From Amphichorda felina (lineage: Eukaryota; Ascomycota; Sordariomycetes; Hypocreales; Bionectriaceae): 64,000 bases of DNA. The stretch covers positions 62,001 through 126,000 of the forward strand of contig JAEMHR010000038.1 in the NCBI GenBank assembly GCA_016490725.1, given 5' to 3'. The notes beneath the pieces are model-generated. The model saw only the letters and a list, made by a program, of their open reading frames with translations. It made no database searches and was not told where the DNA came from. Positions 32,233 through 43,774 of this stretch are shown here, in pieces. The translations under genes and the position numbers were made by a program. The first letter of the stretch is position 1; each line of letters opens with the position of its first letter.

Positions 32233-34002
32233 ATGCTCTTCAACAAACTCTCGCTCGCGGCGTTGGCTGCCGCCGTCGGGGTCGTCTCGGGCAGGGAGCT
32301 GCCCAAGGACGAGGCCAAGGCTGCCGGTGAGTAGTAGACCACTCATCTCCATCCCGAGCGTTGAGTAAGTACATGCACTGACTCCGAGACCCCCCAGAGC
32401 TCTACGACAGTGGCATCATGCACATGCGCAACATGGAGCGCAAGAAGAAGGCCTGGCTGGCGCAGTACGAGATGGGCGCCCTCGACTCGACCGTGTGGCC
32501 GCGCCTCAACTACACCAAGTGCATCGACGGCAAGGCCGAGGCCGTCAAGGGCGACCCCCTGCAGACCTTCCGCTGCAAGAACATGGACCTGTACGACTTC
32601 ATCAACCACGCCACCCTGGGCTCGCCCAACGGCTGGGACGGTGACGGCAACGGCGTCCTTCTGACGGGCAGCTCCTCCTGGGGCTGGACCGACCGCCGCT
32701 CTGGCCGCGAGTTTATCGCCAGCGGCATGTATGAGGGCACGGCCATGATTGAGATCCTGCCCGAGGGCCGGATGCTGCATCTGGGGTTCCTGTAAGTCTT
32801 GGTATCGGGGTGACGGCGTGCGATGGGCGATGGTAGCTCACAGTCCTATTAGTCCCTGCCCTGCTCCCACCGACCCGGATGCCTTCTGGAAGGAAATCCG
32901 CAGCTACAAGAACTACATGCTCATCGGCTCTGAGCTTGACAGCCATGGCATCCAGATCTTTGATATGCGCAAGGTCAGTTTCAAGATACCTTTGTCACCA
33001 GGTATACCTGCGTTGCATGTACTGATGGCTCCCCTCTTAGCTGCTTGATATTGACCCCAAGGATGCCCCCATCCGGTTCGACGCCGAAAAGGACGTCGAA
33101 GGCCATTTCCTGGATCTCCCTGAGGGGGCCAGCCACAACGTCGTCGTCAACGAGGAGGCTGGCTACGCCGTGGCGGTGGGATCGCGTCCCCGTAACGGAA
33201 CCTGCGCCGCAGGCCTCATCTTCTTCGATCTCGAGGACCCATCCAAGCCCGTGCGACTCGGCTGCGATGGCAAAGACGGCTATGTGCACGACGCGCAGTG
33301 CTTAATCTACCGGGGCCCGGATCTGCGTTACTTTGGACGCGACATCTGCTACGGCTTCAACGAGGACACCCTGACCATCTACGATGTGACGGACAAGCAA
33401 AAGTCGACCATCATATCCATCACCTCGTACGAGGGCGCCACCTACACCCACCAGGGCCAGGTGCTGAACAAGAACTGGCAGGAGTATCTGCTCATGGACG
33501 ACGAGATTGACGAGCTCGACGGCAATGGCCCTGCTGCCGAGGGCTTCCCCGTCACCTACATCTGGGACATCCGCAACCTGAAGAAGCCCAAGCAGACGGG
33601 TCTCTACAAGGGTGAGTCTATACCGTCCCCAAGCCAAAGCCGAGGTACATGAATGATGCCAACTTACACACCCCCCCAGGCACCGTCCCCGCCACCGACC
33701 ACAACCAGTACGTCAAGAACGGCTACTCGTACCAGTCCAACTACTGCGCCGGCTTCCGCGTCTACGACATCTCGTCCATCCCCCGCGACCCCACGGGCGA
33801 CAGCGTCTGCGAGGTCGCCTACCTCGACATCTACCCAGACGACGACCACCTGCCCGGCGGCGGCAAGCCCGAGATGTCCGGCTCCTGGTCCTCCTACGCC
33901 ATGTTCGACTCGGGCTACGTCTTCATCAACACCATCGAGCGCGGCGCCTACCTCGCCAAGATGACCGACAGGCACGCCAGGTGCCCCCGGAAGCACCACT
34001 GA
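32233..34002 (+). CDS. secreted LVIVD-repeat (regulatory P domain-type) protein
   Basis: Five exons: 32233-32326, 32398-32791, 32853-32973, 33041-33611 and 33680-34002; 500 residues. A signal peptide of about 20 residues (MLFNKLSLAALAAAVGVVSG) comes first. The body shows beta-propeller-type units with YMLIGSELDSHGIQIFDMRK, GLIFFDLEDPSKPVRLG, TLTIYDVTDKQKSTII, TYIWDIRNLKKP and GFRVYDISSIP, i.e. LVIVD-like repeats as in choice-of-anchor B proteins. Fungal orthologues are usually named regulatory P domain-containing proteins and have no known reaction. HNVVVNEEAGYAVAVG and HDAQCLIYRGPD supply conserved His/Asp that could bind metal, which is inference. Probably extracellular or cell-wall located. 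Confidence 0.87.
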
Positions 34003-34194
34003 GGCGGTAGTCAAGTTATACTATGAAATTCTGAGAGGAAGGAGGTTACACGTCCACCGCTATGGCCAGGAAATGATCAATCTAGTCTTATTTTTACAAA
34101 TAAATGGCCGTGACATTTTACTTTTTTTTTTTGAACCTCTCAACTCAGGGGTGGGAATAACTCCCAGGTACTATGGAGATCGCCAGCTGTGCTG

Positions 34195-36264
34195 TTACCC
34201 GACTGGCCCTCGATCCACAAGTACTGATGCTTTGGAAACCAGGTTCCACGACTGGGATGCATCCAAGGCCGTGCTGGTGAGGAAGTTGGCGTAATTCGCA
34301 ACACAATCCTGTAGGAGGGAACCCTCCTCGATTTTCTGCGCCCTGACGCCCGGCGAGCTAGAATACACGGCTGGAAAGACGCAAAGTATGACTCTCTCCT
34401 TGACACTATTGGAGTCGGATATATATTGCTCGGTTTTACGCTGACGCTTGGCAGCATGGCCTGCGAACACCATGTCGTCGTGGATCATCAGATCCTCATC
34501 GAAGTCAACGCCGGGGTTGAAGAAACGCAGGCGGTAGTGAGTATCAGGCACCACCAGCTTTGCTTTAAGCCTGAGTGAGGCCCTCAGCGCCTCCTCGAAA
34601 GCTTCGGCCAGCGACGTTGGGGCGTCTTGGTCGCCCCCCGTGGTGGCTTCGGGTCCGTCCGTATGGTGGTGTTCAGGGGCCAGCAGCCACTCGAGGCTAC
34701 GTGAGAATATGCCTTGCAGCTGGGTAACCTTTTCTTTGAATATCGATGACTTGAGGAACCCGTCCGAAATGAGCGCTTTATGGGCAAGAGCATCGATCAG
34801 GTACAGCTCGCGACGGCCATCTGTTCATAGCATCAGGCATGGTTCTTGGATCAGAGCTCTCAAGACGTACGTTTTATAATTATCTGTCGCCGGTACTGAT
34901 CCAGGAGAGGAGAATCGGCGGTCAGCAGGGTAGGAAAGGTAGGTTCAAATACCAGATCGCAGAGTCCAGCAGCCGCGAGGACCCGAGCAAGACGACGGTT
35001 GGATATCTGCTTATCGAGGCAGTGCTGGATGAAATTACGCATGCTTAAGCCGGTTGCCCTCTCTGCCCATGACTCTACCGTTTCATTCCAGATTCTATCG
35101 CGGTCGAGCTTCGATCCAAGATCAGTAAGGTCAATCATATCGATCGAGGTACAGGCATCATTAATGAAGCCTTGGATCAAGTTAAACCTCGAATCTGTCT
35201 GGCCGAAGGAAATTCCCAGTTGACTAGTTTGGATGGCTTCCAAGTCGTTTTGCAGCTGCCTCTTGTCCTTGACCTGCCGTTTGAGTGTCGAAACTTGGCG
35301 TCTCAGGTGCTCCTGTATGTCTGGTTTGTCATGATGGTCCTTCGCGACTCGGCGACAGTGGACCAAGTCGCTAATTTGGGTTTGCATTTGGATCACCCTC
35401 ATTTCCAGGGTCAATATGAGGCTCTGCTGGCTTGAGAGCGCTTGTTCTTGCGCGGTGATAATGCTGGCTTTTTCTGCGAGTTGGCTTTGTATTTTTGAAA
35501 AATAGGGGGGTTTGACTGCGGATGCGAAGTCAGGCGATGCTAATGGGTCTGGAGACTCAGCCCTACGCATTTCCCATTTCTTTCTGGCAGTACCTTTCCC
35601 TTTACTTCGCTGGTCCCGACCCATGTTTTTGGGCCGAGTTGCGATGTCGTGGTTGGATGCCTTGAACGCAGCTGGATATGTGATTCGCATCTATGATTAC
35701 AGTGAGCATAGTTCCCTGCCGAGTTGAATAGGGACAGGGGAGGATACAGACCTCACTAGACGGGTCATCAGGTGGTACACTATATGCAGATCGGAGGGAG
35801 AAATCAGGACCTAGTGGTAGATCGTGGAACTCCTGTATTTCAGGCTCAGAAATTTCGGAGAGTGTTGAGCAGTCTGAAGATGCCTCGTGAGGAGTGGTTC
35901 GACGCTGACCATTTCGTGGCAGCTCTTGGTCGAGCTGTCGTACTATCTCCGCCACCTTAGTCTTGTCGTCATCCTCCATGGGTTTGAACGCAGACGTGCC
36001 TTTGGCGAAGACATCTCGGAACTCGTCACAGTCTCCAAATTTTTCCCATTCTCTTTTCAACCTGCCCTGGATTTGTTCCAGAGAGAACTCCTTGCCAGTG
36101 GATTGCTTCAGGTATCCGCTCGCCGTATCCAAAAAGTCAATTTTGTGCCGATGACAATGTTCGAGCCATGCAAAAAGCTCAATACGGTCGGAATCACCCC
36201 AGATCCGGGCCCGTTTTGGGTTTGTCGAAGGACGGGATGGAGCCCCCCGCCGAGTACCGTTCAT
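34195..36264 (-). CDS. uncharacterised coiled-coil protein with SANT/Myb-like N-terminus
   Basis: Three exons: 35752-36264, 34871-35690 and 34195-34820; 652 residues. Residues about 20-80 (IWGDSDRIELFAWLEHCHRHKID... GRLKREWEKFG) have three predicted helices with spaced Trp/Phe, resembling a SANT/Myb-type fold. Residues about 100-215 are polar and basic (KNMGRDQRSKGKGTARKKWEMRR, nuclear-signal-like). A long coiled coil follows at about 235-320. The C-terminal part (about 330-652) is globular and ends with ERVILCVFPAVYSSSP. I recognise no named family; similar architecture occurs in lineage-specific fungal paralogue families. Its start lies 465 bp from the start of the Hsp70-like gene in head-to-head orientation, so the two may share a promoter. 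The donor of intron 1 (GTCTGT) is weak. Confidence 0.72.
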
Positions 36265-36729
36265 GACACGCAGGTGTGAGGTATGATCGATCCCCTTCCC
36301 CGTGGTGAAGATGAAGGTAACTTTAAAAGTAGACGGCTCTCAAGCTCGGAAGAACGGGAAAGGTCGAAGGCACATGTATGTCATATGACGGGTCTCTTCT
36401 GTGTAGGCCAGAGGGACAGACTTTGCCACAGCCTCACAAGGGGGACACCGCTAGATCAGCCTCACTCTGAAATTTTTTGAGGCATGGCTCATTTGTGCCT
36501 TGGATACTGGACCAATGGCCCTGTTTTGACAACCAACACACTTTCGCTATTGGCTGCTGCGCGGCAAAGTGCAGTTTTCGCATACAGTAGTGACTGAGAT
36601 ATGTAATCATGGGAGTCACAAAGAATTGCTTTTGGCTTCTTTGGAAAAGCATATATAATTTGAGCACAACCTTGGGTAGATTAAGGTCATTTGTCTCTTG
36701 CGGATAGCACCGGAAGCACCGCAACTACA
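36265..36729. promoter_or_regulatory. shared divergent promoter region
   Basis: 465 bp between the start codons of the coiled-coil protein (minus) and the Hsp70-like protein (plus). The spacer is more AT-rich than the genes and contains the TATATAA element at 36652-36658 on the Hsp70-like side. Co-regulation is inference. Confidence 0.5.
36652..36658 (+). promoter_or_regulatory. TATA box of the Hsp70-like gene
   Basis: TATATAA 72 nt upstream of the ATG at 36730. Closely spaced TATA and ATG are common in inducible fungal genes. Confidence 0.45.
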
Positions 36730-39468
36730 ATGTTCGCCCTGCGAGAATCCTCAGTGGACGCTCCCAGTCTCAGCGGCCCCGACTTGCACGGCCATGGAAG
36801 ACCTATATCGGCCTTGATGGAGCTGGATCCCCCCACGCAAACTTCGAATGGAATGGAAGCTAAGAGACTCATCATCGGTATCGATTTCGGCACAACCTAT
36901 TCTGCTGTTTCCTATGTTTCGCTTAACCACGATGAAACTTCCGTATCCGTCGACAAGGTCCGCTCTATCCACAACTTCCCAGACCGCCCAGTCTTCAGTT
37001 CAATCGATCCCATGAGAAAAGAAGTCCCCACCGAACTCATATACCCTTCGAACCCAAGGTTCCGCAGGAAGCGAAGAAGAGCCACGACCGAAAGTGCTGA
37101 TCAGGTACCCTCCGACTCGGGCTCTGAGACCTTTTGGGTGGGTAGTTCGGACTCTGAACAAATGTCACATAATGAAAATGATGGCCATGACCTACTTCAC
37201 TGGGGGTACAGTGTCCACGAGCTGTGGGCTGTCCCGTCAACTCACCGTAACGGTGGGCCAATGGCACTCTCATCTTTCAAACTCCTCCTCGACGACAGTC
37301 CGAGGACAGAAGCCACGAGAAAAGATTTGGAGGAAAAGATTTCCTCTCTGAAGAATAACAAACTCATAAATCATCCTACTGACGTCATTACGGACTATCT
37401 AGCGTGCCTCTTGAGACACACACAGGACCAGCTGAAGGGGGAAAACTTCGACGACACTTACGATGTCGAGATGGTGCTGTCTGTACCGGCCATTTGGAGC
37501 CAGTGGGCCTGCAGGCAGATGCAAAAGGCCCTAGCAGGAGCCATATCCCGCACAGGCTTTATGGGCGTGCGGGTACAGAACAACAGCGTCAAGAATCTCT
37601 TTCTCGTGTCGGAACCAGAGGCGGCGGCCGCCTACATGTTAACAGACGAGTCAACTATCATGGTAAGCAGGGGAGGAGGAGCTCTGACAACCCTCTCTGA
37701 TAGTGTCTTTTTTCCAGGAATGCGAGACTTTCCTCCTACTAGATGCCGGTAAGCGCAGTTCTCTCTCCATCCAGGCAATTGTTTACAAGCCTTCTAGGTG
37801 GCGGAACGGTAGACGCAAACACGTATACAGTCAGCTCTGGAACGCCACTCAGACTGAGCCGTGAAGTTGTTCGACCAGGAGGTAGGTGGATATGCATGCT
37901 CTATATCTGAAATTTTGTCTCATACCTATCCAACGATTATTAGGTGGGATGTTTGGTTCAAATTTTTTGAACGCGGATTTTCGAGAGGTGCTCCATGACA
38001 TGCTCAAAGACGAGACCTATCTTGAGCAAGGCAATGAAACTCTGAGAGGCATCATCGAGATGATCACCCTCAACGGCTTCGAACATAAAGTGAAGAGATC
38101 ATTTGATGGCTCTGAACCGAAACCTGGCAACTTAAAAAAGTCAATAGCTGTGCCTGGCCTTCGGGATAATCCCGAGAAAGGTTTCAAGGACGGTACTATT
38201 GCACTCCCCACGTCAGTACTATTATCTTGGTATCAAGCCCCGTCCCTCTCAAGCCTAGCTGACCAAAATATAGAAGGAGGATCTGGGAGTCTTTTCTTCG
38301 GCTATCGGGAAGCATTGCGGGCATCATGGAGAGGCAGCTTACAGAGTCCATGAGTCGCAACGCAACAGTGAAGGTAAGATACATCTTGACTAGTCGGACT
38401 ATCGAGCGGTCCTACTGGTCCTAACTGTGTATACAGACTGTTGTTCTCATCGGAGGTTTCGCAGCCTCAAAATTTTTACGAAGATATCTCAAGATGCGTC
38501 TTAAGAAATTCTGCCAGGAAAAGAATTGCGACGCCATCGTCCTCCATACCCCAGCCGAGGGCCAAGATACGTAAGAATGACCCAATCAATTCCCTTTTCA
38601 ACTTGACGCTGCCTAATCATCAATTGGCAGCATCACGGCGGTGGCATCGGGGGCCGTCATAAGAGCTATGGACAAAGAACAGGGGCCGCGGAGACAGGCC
38701 AGGTCCAGCTATGCCATTCTGCGTACAGAACCATTCATGGACTATGACGAGCACAAGGGTCAAAAGCCATCATATGATATCTATAATGGCCAAAAATACA
38801 TAAAGAACACCCTTTTGTGGGTTCTCAAGCTGGTAAGACAAGACTCGGCCTAATTTTCGCTAGTTAGTACGTGGTTGACCCGGCCACTACGCAGGGCAAC
38901 GAGGTGCCCCCCGTGTGGGAGTCTGACCCGATTACCGTCCATCATTTCTTCAAGTACAGCGCCAAGAAGTTGCTATGCAGAGAGGAAATCTACGTCTCTG
39001 ACAGCTCTACTGAGTCACACTACAAGAAGATTCATGAAAAGAATGAAGGTATTCTTTTTCTTTCTTTTTTTTTCCTTTGTTTTTTGCAAAAACTTTCTTT
39101 TCCCCTACGTAATACGCTGCAATTTGCTTACCTTCTGCACTTCAGGTGCTGAAAAAGTCGGCGAGATGGTTGTCGACTTCACATTCCTCCGAGATGAGGG
39201 TCTCATCCGTCCAGTTGACCCTGGTTTGGACGACAACAACAGGCCGATTGGCGTCCGTCACTATGATGTGAAATATGAAGTAGTCCTCCGAGTTGTGGAC
39301 CGTGATTTGCAGTGTGAGTGCTTGAGCGCCTCTTGACGATATAACAACTTCCTGGGGTCGCAGCTAAGAGATCCGGATATACACGTAGGCTATGCAGTTT
39401 TTGACTCGAGGGTGGTGAAAAGATGCCATGTCAACATTGCGGCAGGATTTACTCCGGGAGTCAAATGA
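36730..39468 (+). CDS. Hsp70-like ATPase (actin-like fold), fungal lineage-specific
   Basis: Ten exons: 36730-37662, 37718-37748, 37798-37881, 37944-38211, 38274-38373, 38437-38570, 38631-38832, 38895-39048, 39146-39313 and 39389-39468; 717 residues, phase consistent at all nine introns. The nucleotide-binding signatures are phosphate-1 IGIDFGTTYSAVSY (about 49-62), phosphate-2 LLLDAGGGTVDA (317-328) and the adenosine motif VVLIGGFAAS (474-483). After residue 500 there is no typical Hsp70 substrate-binding domain or EEVD tail; instead a beta-rich region ends in NIAAGFTPGVK, as in the Hsp70-like families abundant in filamentous fungi. Such proteins are ATPases of unknown client. The acceptor at 39388 was chosen because it restores this conserved end. 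A TATA box lies upstream. The neighbouring divergent coiled-coil gene may be functionally linked. Confidence 0.88.
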
Positions 39469-39544
39469 TGAGAATCAATACATGGGGTCAAGACAGGGAG
39501 GAGACGATGTTGGTGGAAGTCGACATTAAATCTAGAAAACAACG

Positions 39545-40378
39545 CTAATAAACCCGCTCGCCTGCAGTTTTGGTGTCGCTAATGAGACTCATTTGCCTCC
39601 TCGCCGCCGCTCTTAAGTTTCCATCCAGGCGGCCAAGATTCGCCATAGCCTGGTCCATGCCGTGGGGGTCCCATTGTTCCGTCGCCTGAGTTGGGCGGCC
39701 CGGTCTTTGAATTGGGCATGCTCCACCTCTACCTCTCGTCGCTCCTCCGGTGCTGCCAGATGCAGGGCCTGGCATGTCCAGGAAGTCGCTCGAGGACCCC
39801 GGGCGCATCGATGGCGCGGGGAAGTGGGATGATGCTGGAGATTGCTGGGTCGGGGAGGGTCTCAGGACCATGCCCATGGAGGTGTTTAGCTCAAATTCCA
39901 TCTGGAGATCCGGATCCATGTCGGCATGGGCGGGCATGTGGTTTGGGGGGGAGGCTGTGACGCTAGTCCAGTTGTTGTCGGTCTGATGTGGTATTGAGAG
40001 CGGCTGGAGAGACTCGCCACGGCTTGTGGGGATCGCCGACGCGATGGCATTCTGGGGTGGCGGGACGGAGAAACCGCCCGTCCCTGTGTTCCACCCAGGA
40101 TGCGGGTTGCCCAGAAAGGTGTCGAAACTATCCTCAGAGCTGGGCAGGTAAGCCCACGGGTCTTGAGGAAGACCGCCCGACATATCGATCGGTAAAGACG
40201 GAGCGGCGGCCGACGCTGCCTCAGTGGCCCCGTCATACCTGGGCTTCTTGACAGGACGGGTCATGGTGTCGCTGAAGTCGCTGAAGTCGTTGACGTCGTT
40301 GAAGTCGTTGAAGTCGTTGAAGTCGTTGAAATCGTTGGGGAGGAGGAAATCTCGATTGGGTATATTGGTAGCCATCAT
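39545..40378 (-). CDS. disordered protein with N-terminal Phe-Asn-Asp repeats
   Basis: Intronless 277-residue frame. After MMATNIPNRDFLLP comes a run of DFN/DFS triplets (residues about 15-37) encoded by a 9-bp tandem repeat. The rest is low-complexity, rich in Pro, Ser, Gly, Met and Gln. Near the C-terminus is a short basic, helical stretch (LGRLDGNLRAAARRQMSLI) that could bind a partner. Aromatic/acidic triplet repeats resemble transcription-activation or phase-separating segments, which is inference. No family recognised. It converges with the Hsp70-like gene, with 76 bp between the stop codons. A TATA-like CATATTTAGG lies about 70 nt upstream of the start. Confidence 0.6.
   Translation of the reverse strand: MMATNIPNRDFLLPNDFNDFNDFNDFNDVNDFSDFSDTMTRPVKKPRYDGATEAASAAAPSLPIDMSGGLPQDPWAYLPSSEDSFDTFLGNPHPGWNTGTGGFSVPPPQNAIASAIPTSRGESLQPLSIPHQTDNNWTSVTASPPNHMPAHADMDPDLQMEFELNTSMGMVLRPSPTQQSPASSHFPAPSMRPGSSSDFLDMPGPASGSTGGATRGRGGACPIQRPGRPTQATEQWDPHGMDQAMANLGRLDGNLRAAARRQMSLISDTKTAGERVY
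40272..40337. repeat. 9-bp coding tandem repeat
   Basis: About seven units of TTGAAGTCG (plus-strand view), with substitutions at the edges, encode the Asp-Phe-Asn/Ser repeats of the disordered protein. Unit length is a multiple of three, so copy-number change keeps frame. Confidence 0.9.
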
Positions 40379-41260
40379 TATGATTAGGGCATGAAGTGTT
40401 TGATGGAGAGAGGAGGATGCTATGGGTCAAGGGGATCGCGTGCCTAAATATGAAAGCCCATAGGCAGGGCACGGGATATAGCTCCGGAGGTGTGCAAGTC
40501 CCCTAATCCAGGCAACGTAATGATGGGCAGGGTCGCCCAATGACACGGGCGAACAGGCCGCGGGACGTTTCGTCATGGCAACTCTACCAGCCCATGTTTC
40601 TCGAAATGCCTTCAATTGAGGGTAACATGGCTGTTGACTCAACCTGACTGGGCCAATGGCGAGCCTGGTGGCGAGGGGTCCCACCGAACGCCAGGTGAGA
40701 AAAATGAGAATCCCATAACTTGGAACATGGGAAAAACCAGCGGATATGCATGCATGCTCACGTCACTCACCCATCACAGGCGCAGTGCTGCGGGGGCCGC
40801 GTACCTCTTTCACAGTGCAAGCTTGGGAGGGCAACAAATCAGTGTGTCTCTCAACCACTCAACCACATACCGTGCCATACCGTGTCATGCCGCCTCATGT
40901 AGTGCCATGCCAGCTGCCAAAAACTCTGAGACAGTGGCCCAGCGCTCAGGAGGCCCTCCTATTGGATGCCAGGCCAGGATTGCCCTCTTTACAAGACCGG
41001 AGCTGCTCCGGACTGCTACGCACCATCTCATTCGCTGTTGCCGACTATCCCGAGTCGCCCCTGCCACGCCAGCTTTCAATATGGGGACTAGCCGTATCAT
41101 ATTGTCTGTTAAGACAGTGCAATCCAGACATCCTTCCCATGCATCCTTCCTCTTGTGAACACTCCCATACTCGTACATGCAGTGGCTGAGGGCTGACTAT
41201 CAGGGGTTATTTCCAGTGCAATTTCCGTGGTACCAGGCACATAGTAGTACTAGACTAGTA

Positions 41261-41440
41261 CTTACGCGGGTAACCCCGTTTTTGGAGACGGTTAAAAAGC
41301 GCAGACAGGCTCTCTAAAAGGTATTGAGATCTTTCCTGACCGCCTAAAAGATTTCGGTTGCTCTGGAAGGAATCTATGCTCTGTCGAGAGCCTGTCTAGC
41401 ACCTTCCGCCGTCTCCAAAAACGGGGGTCGCCCGCGTAAG
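41261..41440. mobile_element. 180-bp foldback MITE with TA target-site duplication
   Basis: Terminal inverted repeats of 31-32 bp: the left end (41261-41291) starts CTTACGCGGG and ends TTTTTGGAGACGG; the right end (41409-41440) is its reverse complement with about three differences (one indel). Subterminal AGACAGGCTCTC also recurs inverted (left about 41302-41313, right about 41385-41396), so most of the element can fold back. The bases flanking both ends are TA (41259-41260 and 41441-41442), the target duplication of Tc1/mariner-type transposases. No coding capacity, so mobilisation would depend on an element elsewhere. Confidence 0.88.
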
Positions 41441-43718
41441 TAGGTGTATTGAGACCACCGAAGGGACGGGTTATACCTAGTAAGTACCTAAACAAAGGAG
41501 CGGCAGCTGAGTAGGGCTCGGAAGTCCCCCAAAAATGAGACCATGACTCGGAAGGCCGGTCTCTCTCTATGAATCCAAGGCTTGAGCTTTGGCAGGTGGG
41601 TAGGTAGTGGTATAACAAAACAGGCTGGGTCACAGGCTGGCAGCCAGCCCACCCACCGAATTATCGTCATCACTGGCTGGCGCCGCCCTTTTCCTGTTCA
41701 ATACAAAACATGTTGAACCGAGAATCGCATCAGCATCGTCATGCCTCCCCCTTTCATCATCTTCTTGCTAACGTATTCAGTAGCATCGCCATTCTCGTCC
41801 GCGTCTCCGCCCTACATTAGAGGCTTCGGTTGAACCCACATCATGCACTTCAGACTGGAAACACTGTCAAACTCATATGAAGATTCCGTCCAGTCACCAT
41901 GACTTTCTTGGGCCAACTTTAGAAATACAGAGCCTTTTGTGGCCATCGCCCCGCTCAAAGCCAATGTACACTTACCTTGGGGTACAAGTGATATTACCAT
42001 CTGCAGTGCCAAAGTTGCTCTGAGATTCCGTGCTGCCATTACTACACCCCTGCGAAGGTTGTGGCCAAAAGTAATGATCCATTTTGTGCTGCATTTCAGA
42101 TCCCAACCATACCAATTCCAATGCATTGGGTCGCTCTGGATACTTGTTGTGACCAGACTGAACTCCCTTGCTATTTGGCCGGTAGGGTCGTGGGCTTGGG
42201 GATGGTTATAGGGTGGTGTCCCTTTAGCTCATGGGCAAATGCATATGGGAGTGAAAGTCTTGCAGACGTCACATATCATTTCGGCGCTACGTCTCAGTCC
42301 GAAATATTCTTTCTAGAGAGTTTCCGCACAAGAGTGCACTGGTAGGTACAAGCTATTGGCGTTCCTATCGGTCTTCGCCTGGCCCTCCAGGGTATGTGGA
42401 ACACCATACAGCAGGCTAGGCGGGTTCCCATCAAGGCAGATATCCGGCAGGCAGGAGTGTTTCAGAAGACATTTCTAAACACATAAATAGAATATTCGTA
42501 AAAGTACGTAGATTTTGGCTTGGGAGTAGTGCTGCCCATATTCAGTGGGCAGGATGGCTTACTCGTGCTAGAGAGATTGAGGATCTGGCCATGAGCACGG
42601 CAGCAGGTCAGGGGAAGAAGCCAACGGACCTGCTGAAAGCACGCCACTCGACTATACCTCTTGCGGATTCGAAGCATGTACGAAGTAGGCATACCAAAAT
42701 TTTATCTCTGTCTCGGAGCTAGGCTGTAGAGATAGCAATTGTAGTCCCCGGGATGAAGACACTGGCCACAAAGCTCAATGGTATTAGCACTGGTCGGTTG
42801 GACCGCTGAGATCAAAGCCATCAAGGGTGACTGTAGAGAGGAGGATACTGATCTACACCTAGGAGTTGAGATATCAAAGTACTCCCCCCCCCCCCCTCCT
42901 TTAGGCCGTCTCCCCTCAATTCCATTTGGAACAAAGTCCAGAATGTCCCCGCTCCAGATTGAACAATCGGTAGGACTGGGTTCCTTCTTGGTAACACCGA
43001 CGTTGAGCTCTATGGTATGCTAGCACATCACGTCAGCGGCTCAATGGGCTAGTGAGCGTGGTTCGACTGGTCTAGAACCTGATTAGAAGCAGACTTCGGA
43101 ATTGACCCCGCGATGCTGGATCTAATCTCGGAGTTGGGGGCCGGCCAATGTCACCACAAATCTGGGGAGACACATGGTTGATCACCTGTTCACCTACCAG
43201 GGCGTGGTAATCGCCGAGTTGTTGATAGTAGTTGGAGATGCAGCAGTTGTAGCCGTTACAGCCGTTGTGGCCTGCGAGCACTTCCTGGCTTCGACCAAAG
43301 CAGGCTGGGATATGCTTCAGGATAAGCAGTCATCATATCAGCTTCGAGCTCTGCTCTTTTAATCTGAAGATGATATCTTTTGGCGGACAACCTCTATTTT
43401 TCATGGCTATGCTGTAGGGTAGCGACAGAGTTATGACGAGCGCCCATCACCCGCGAGGGAGTAAACTGGGCATCCCTTGCATCTCACGTCGGTACTCCGT
43501 ACAGATCACTACTCGTACAATTGATACCCTAAGTTGGCCAAGTATTGTGCCTTCTCCATCATACGGCGCCATGCATGCAAAGAATTGGTGGCTTCAATTG
43601 AAGCTTCCATTTTAGGTATGTCTAGTACGTACGAGTGGCAGAACGGCAGTCTCTTCGACTGCCGTCTGGGGAGGCAACCAAAAGATCCCCGCAACATCCA
43701 TATCGAGACGTCTGCGGT

Positions 43719-43774
43719 GGATCGCCTCAGGGGCAATCAATATCTTGGATCGCCTCAGGGGCAATCAATATCTC
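43719..43774. repeat. 28-bp tandem duplication
   Basis: Two adjacent copies of a 28-bp unit starting GGATCGCCTCAGGGGC, differing only at the last base. Intergenic. Confidence 0.9.

Noticed and set aside
41812..42126. Minus-strand frame, possible small secreted protein
   Set aside because: A GTAAGT site and patches such as ADGNITCTP in a second frame hint at a lectin-like exon, but codon use is AT-leaning and no start or full domain can be built.
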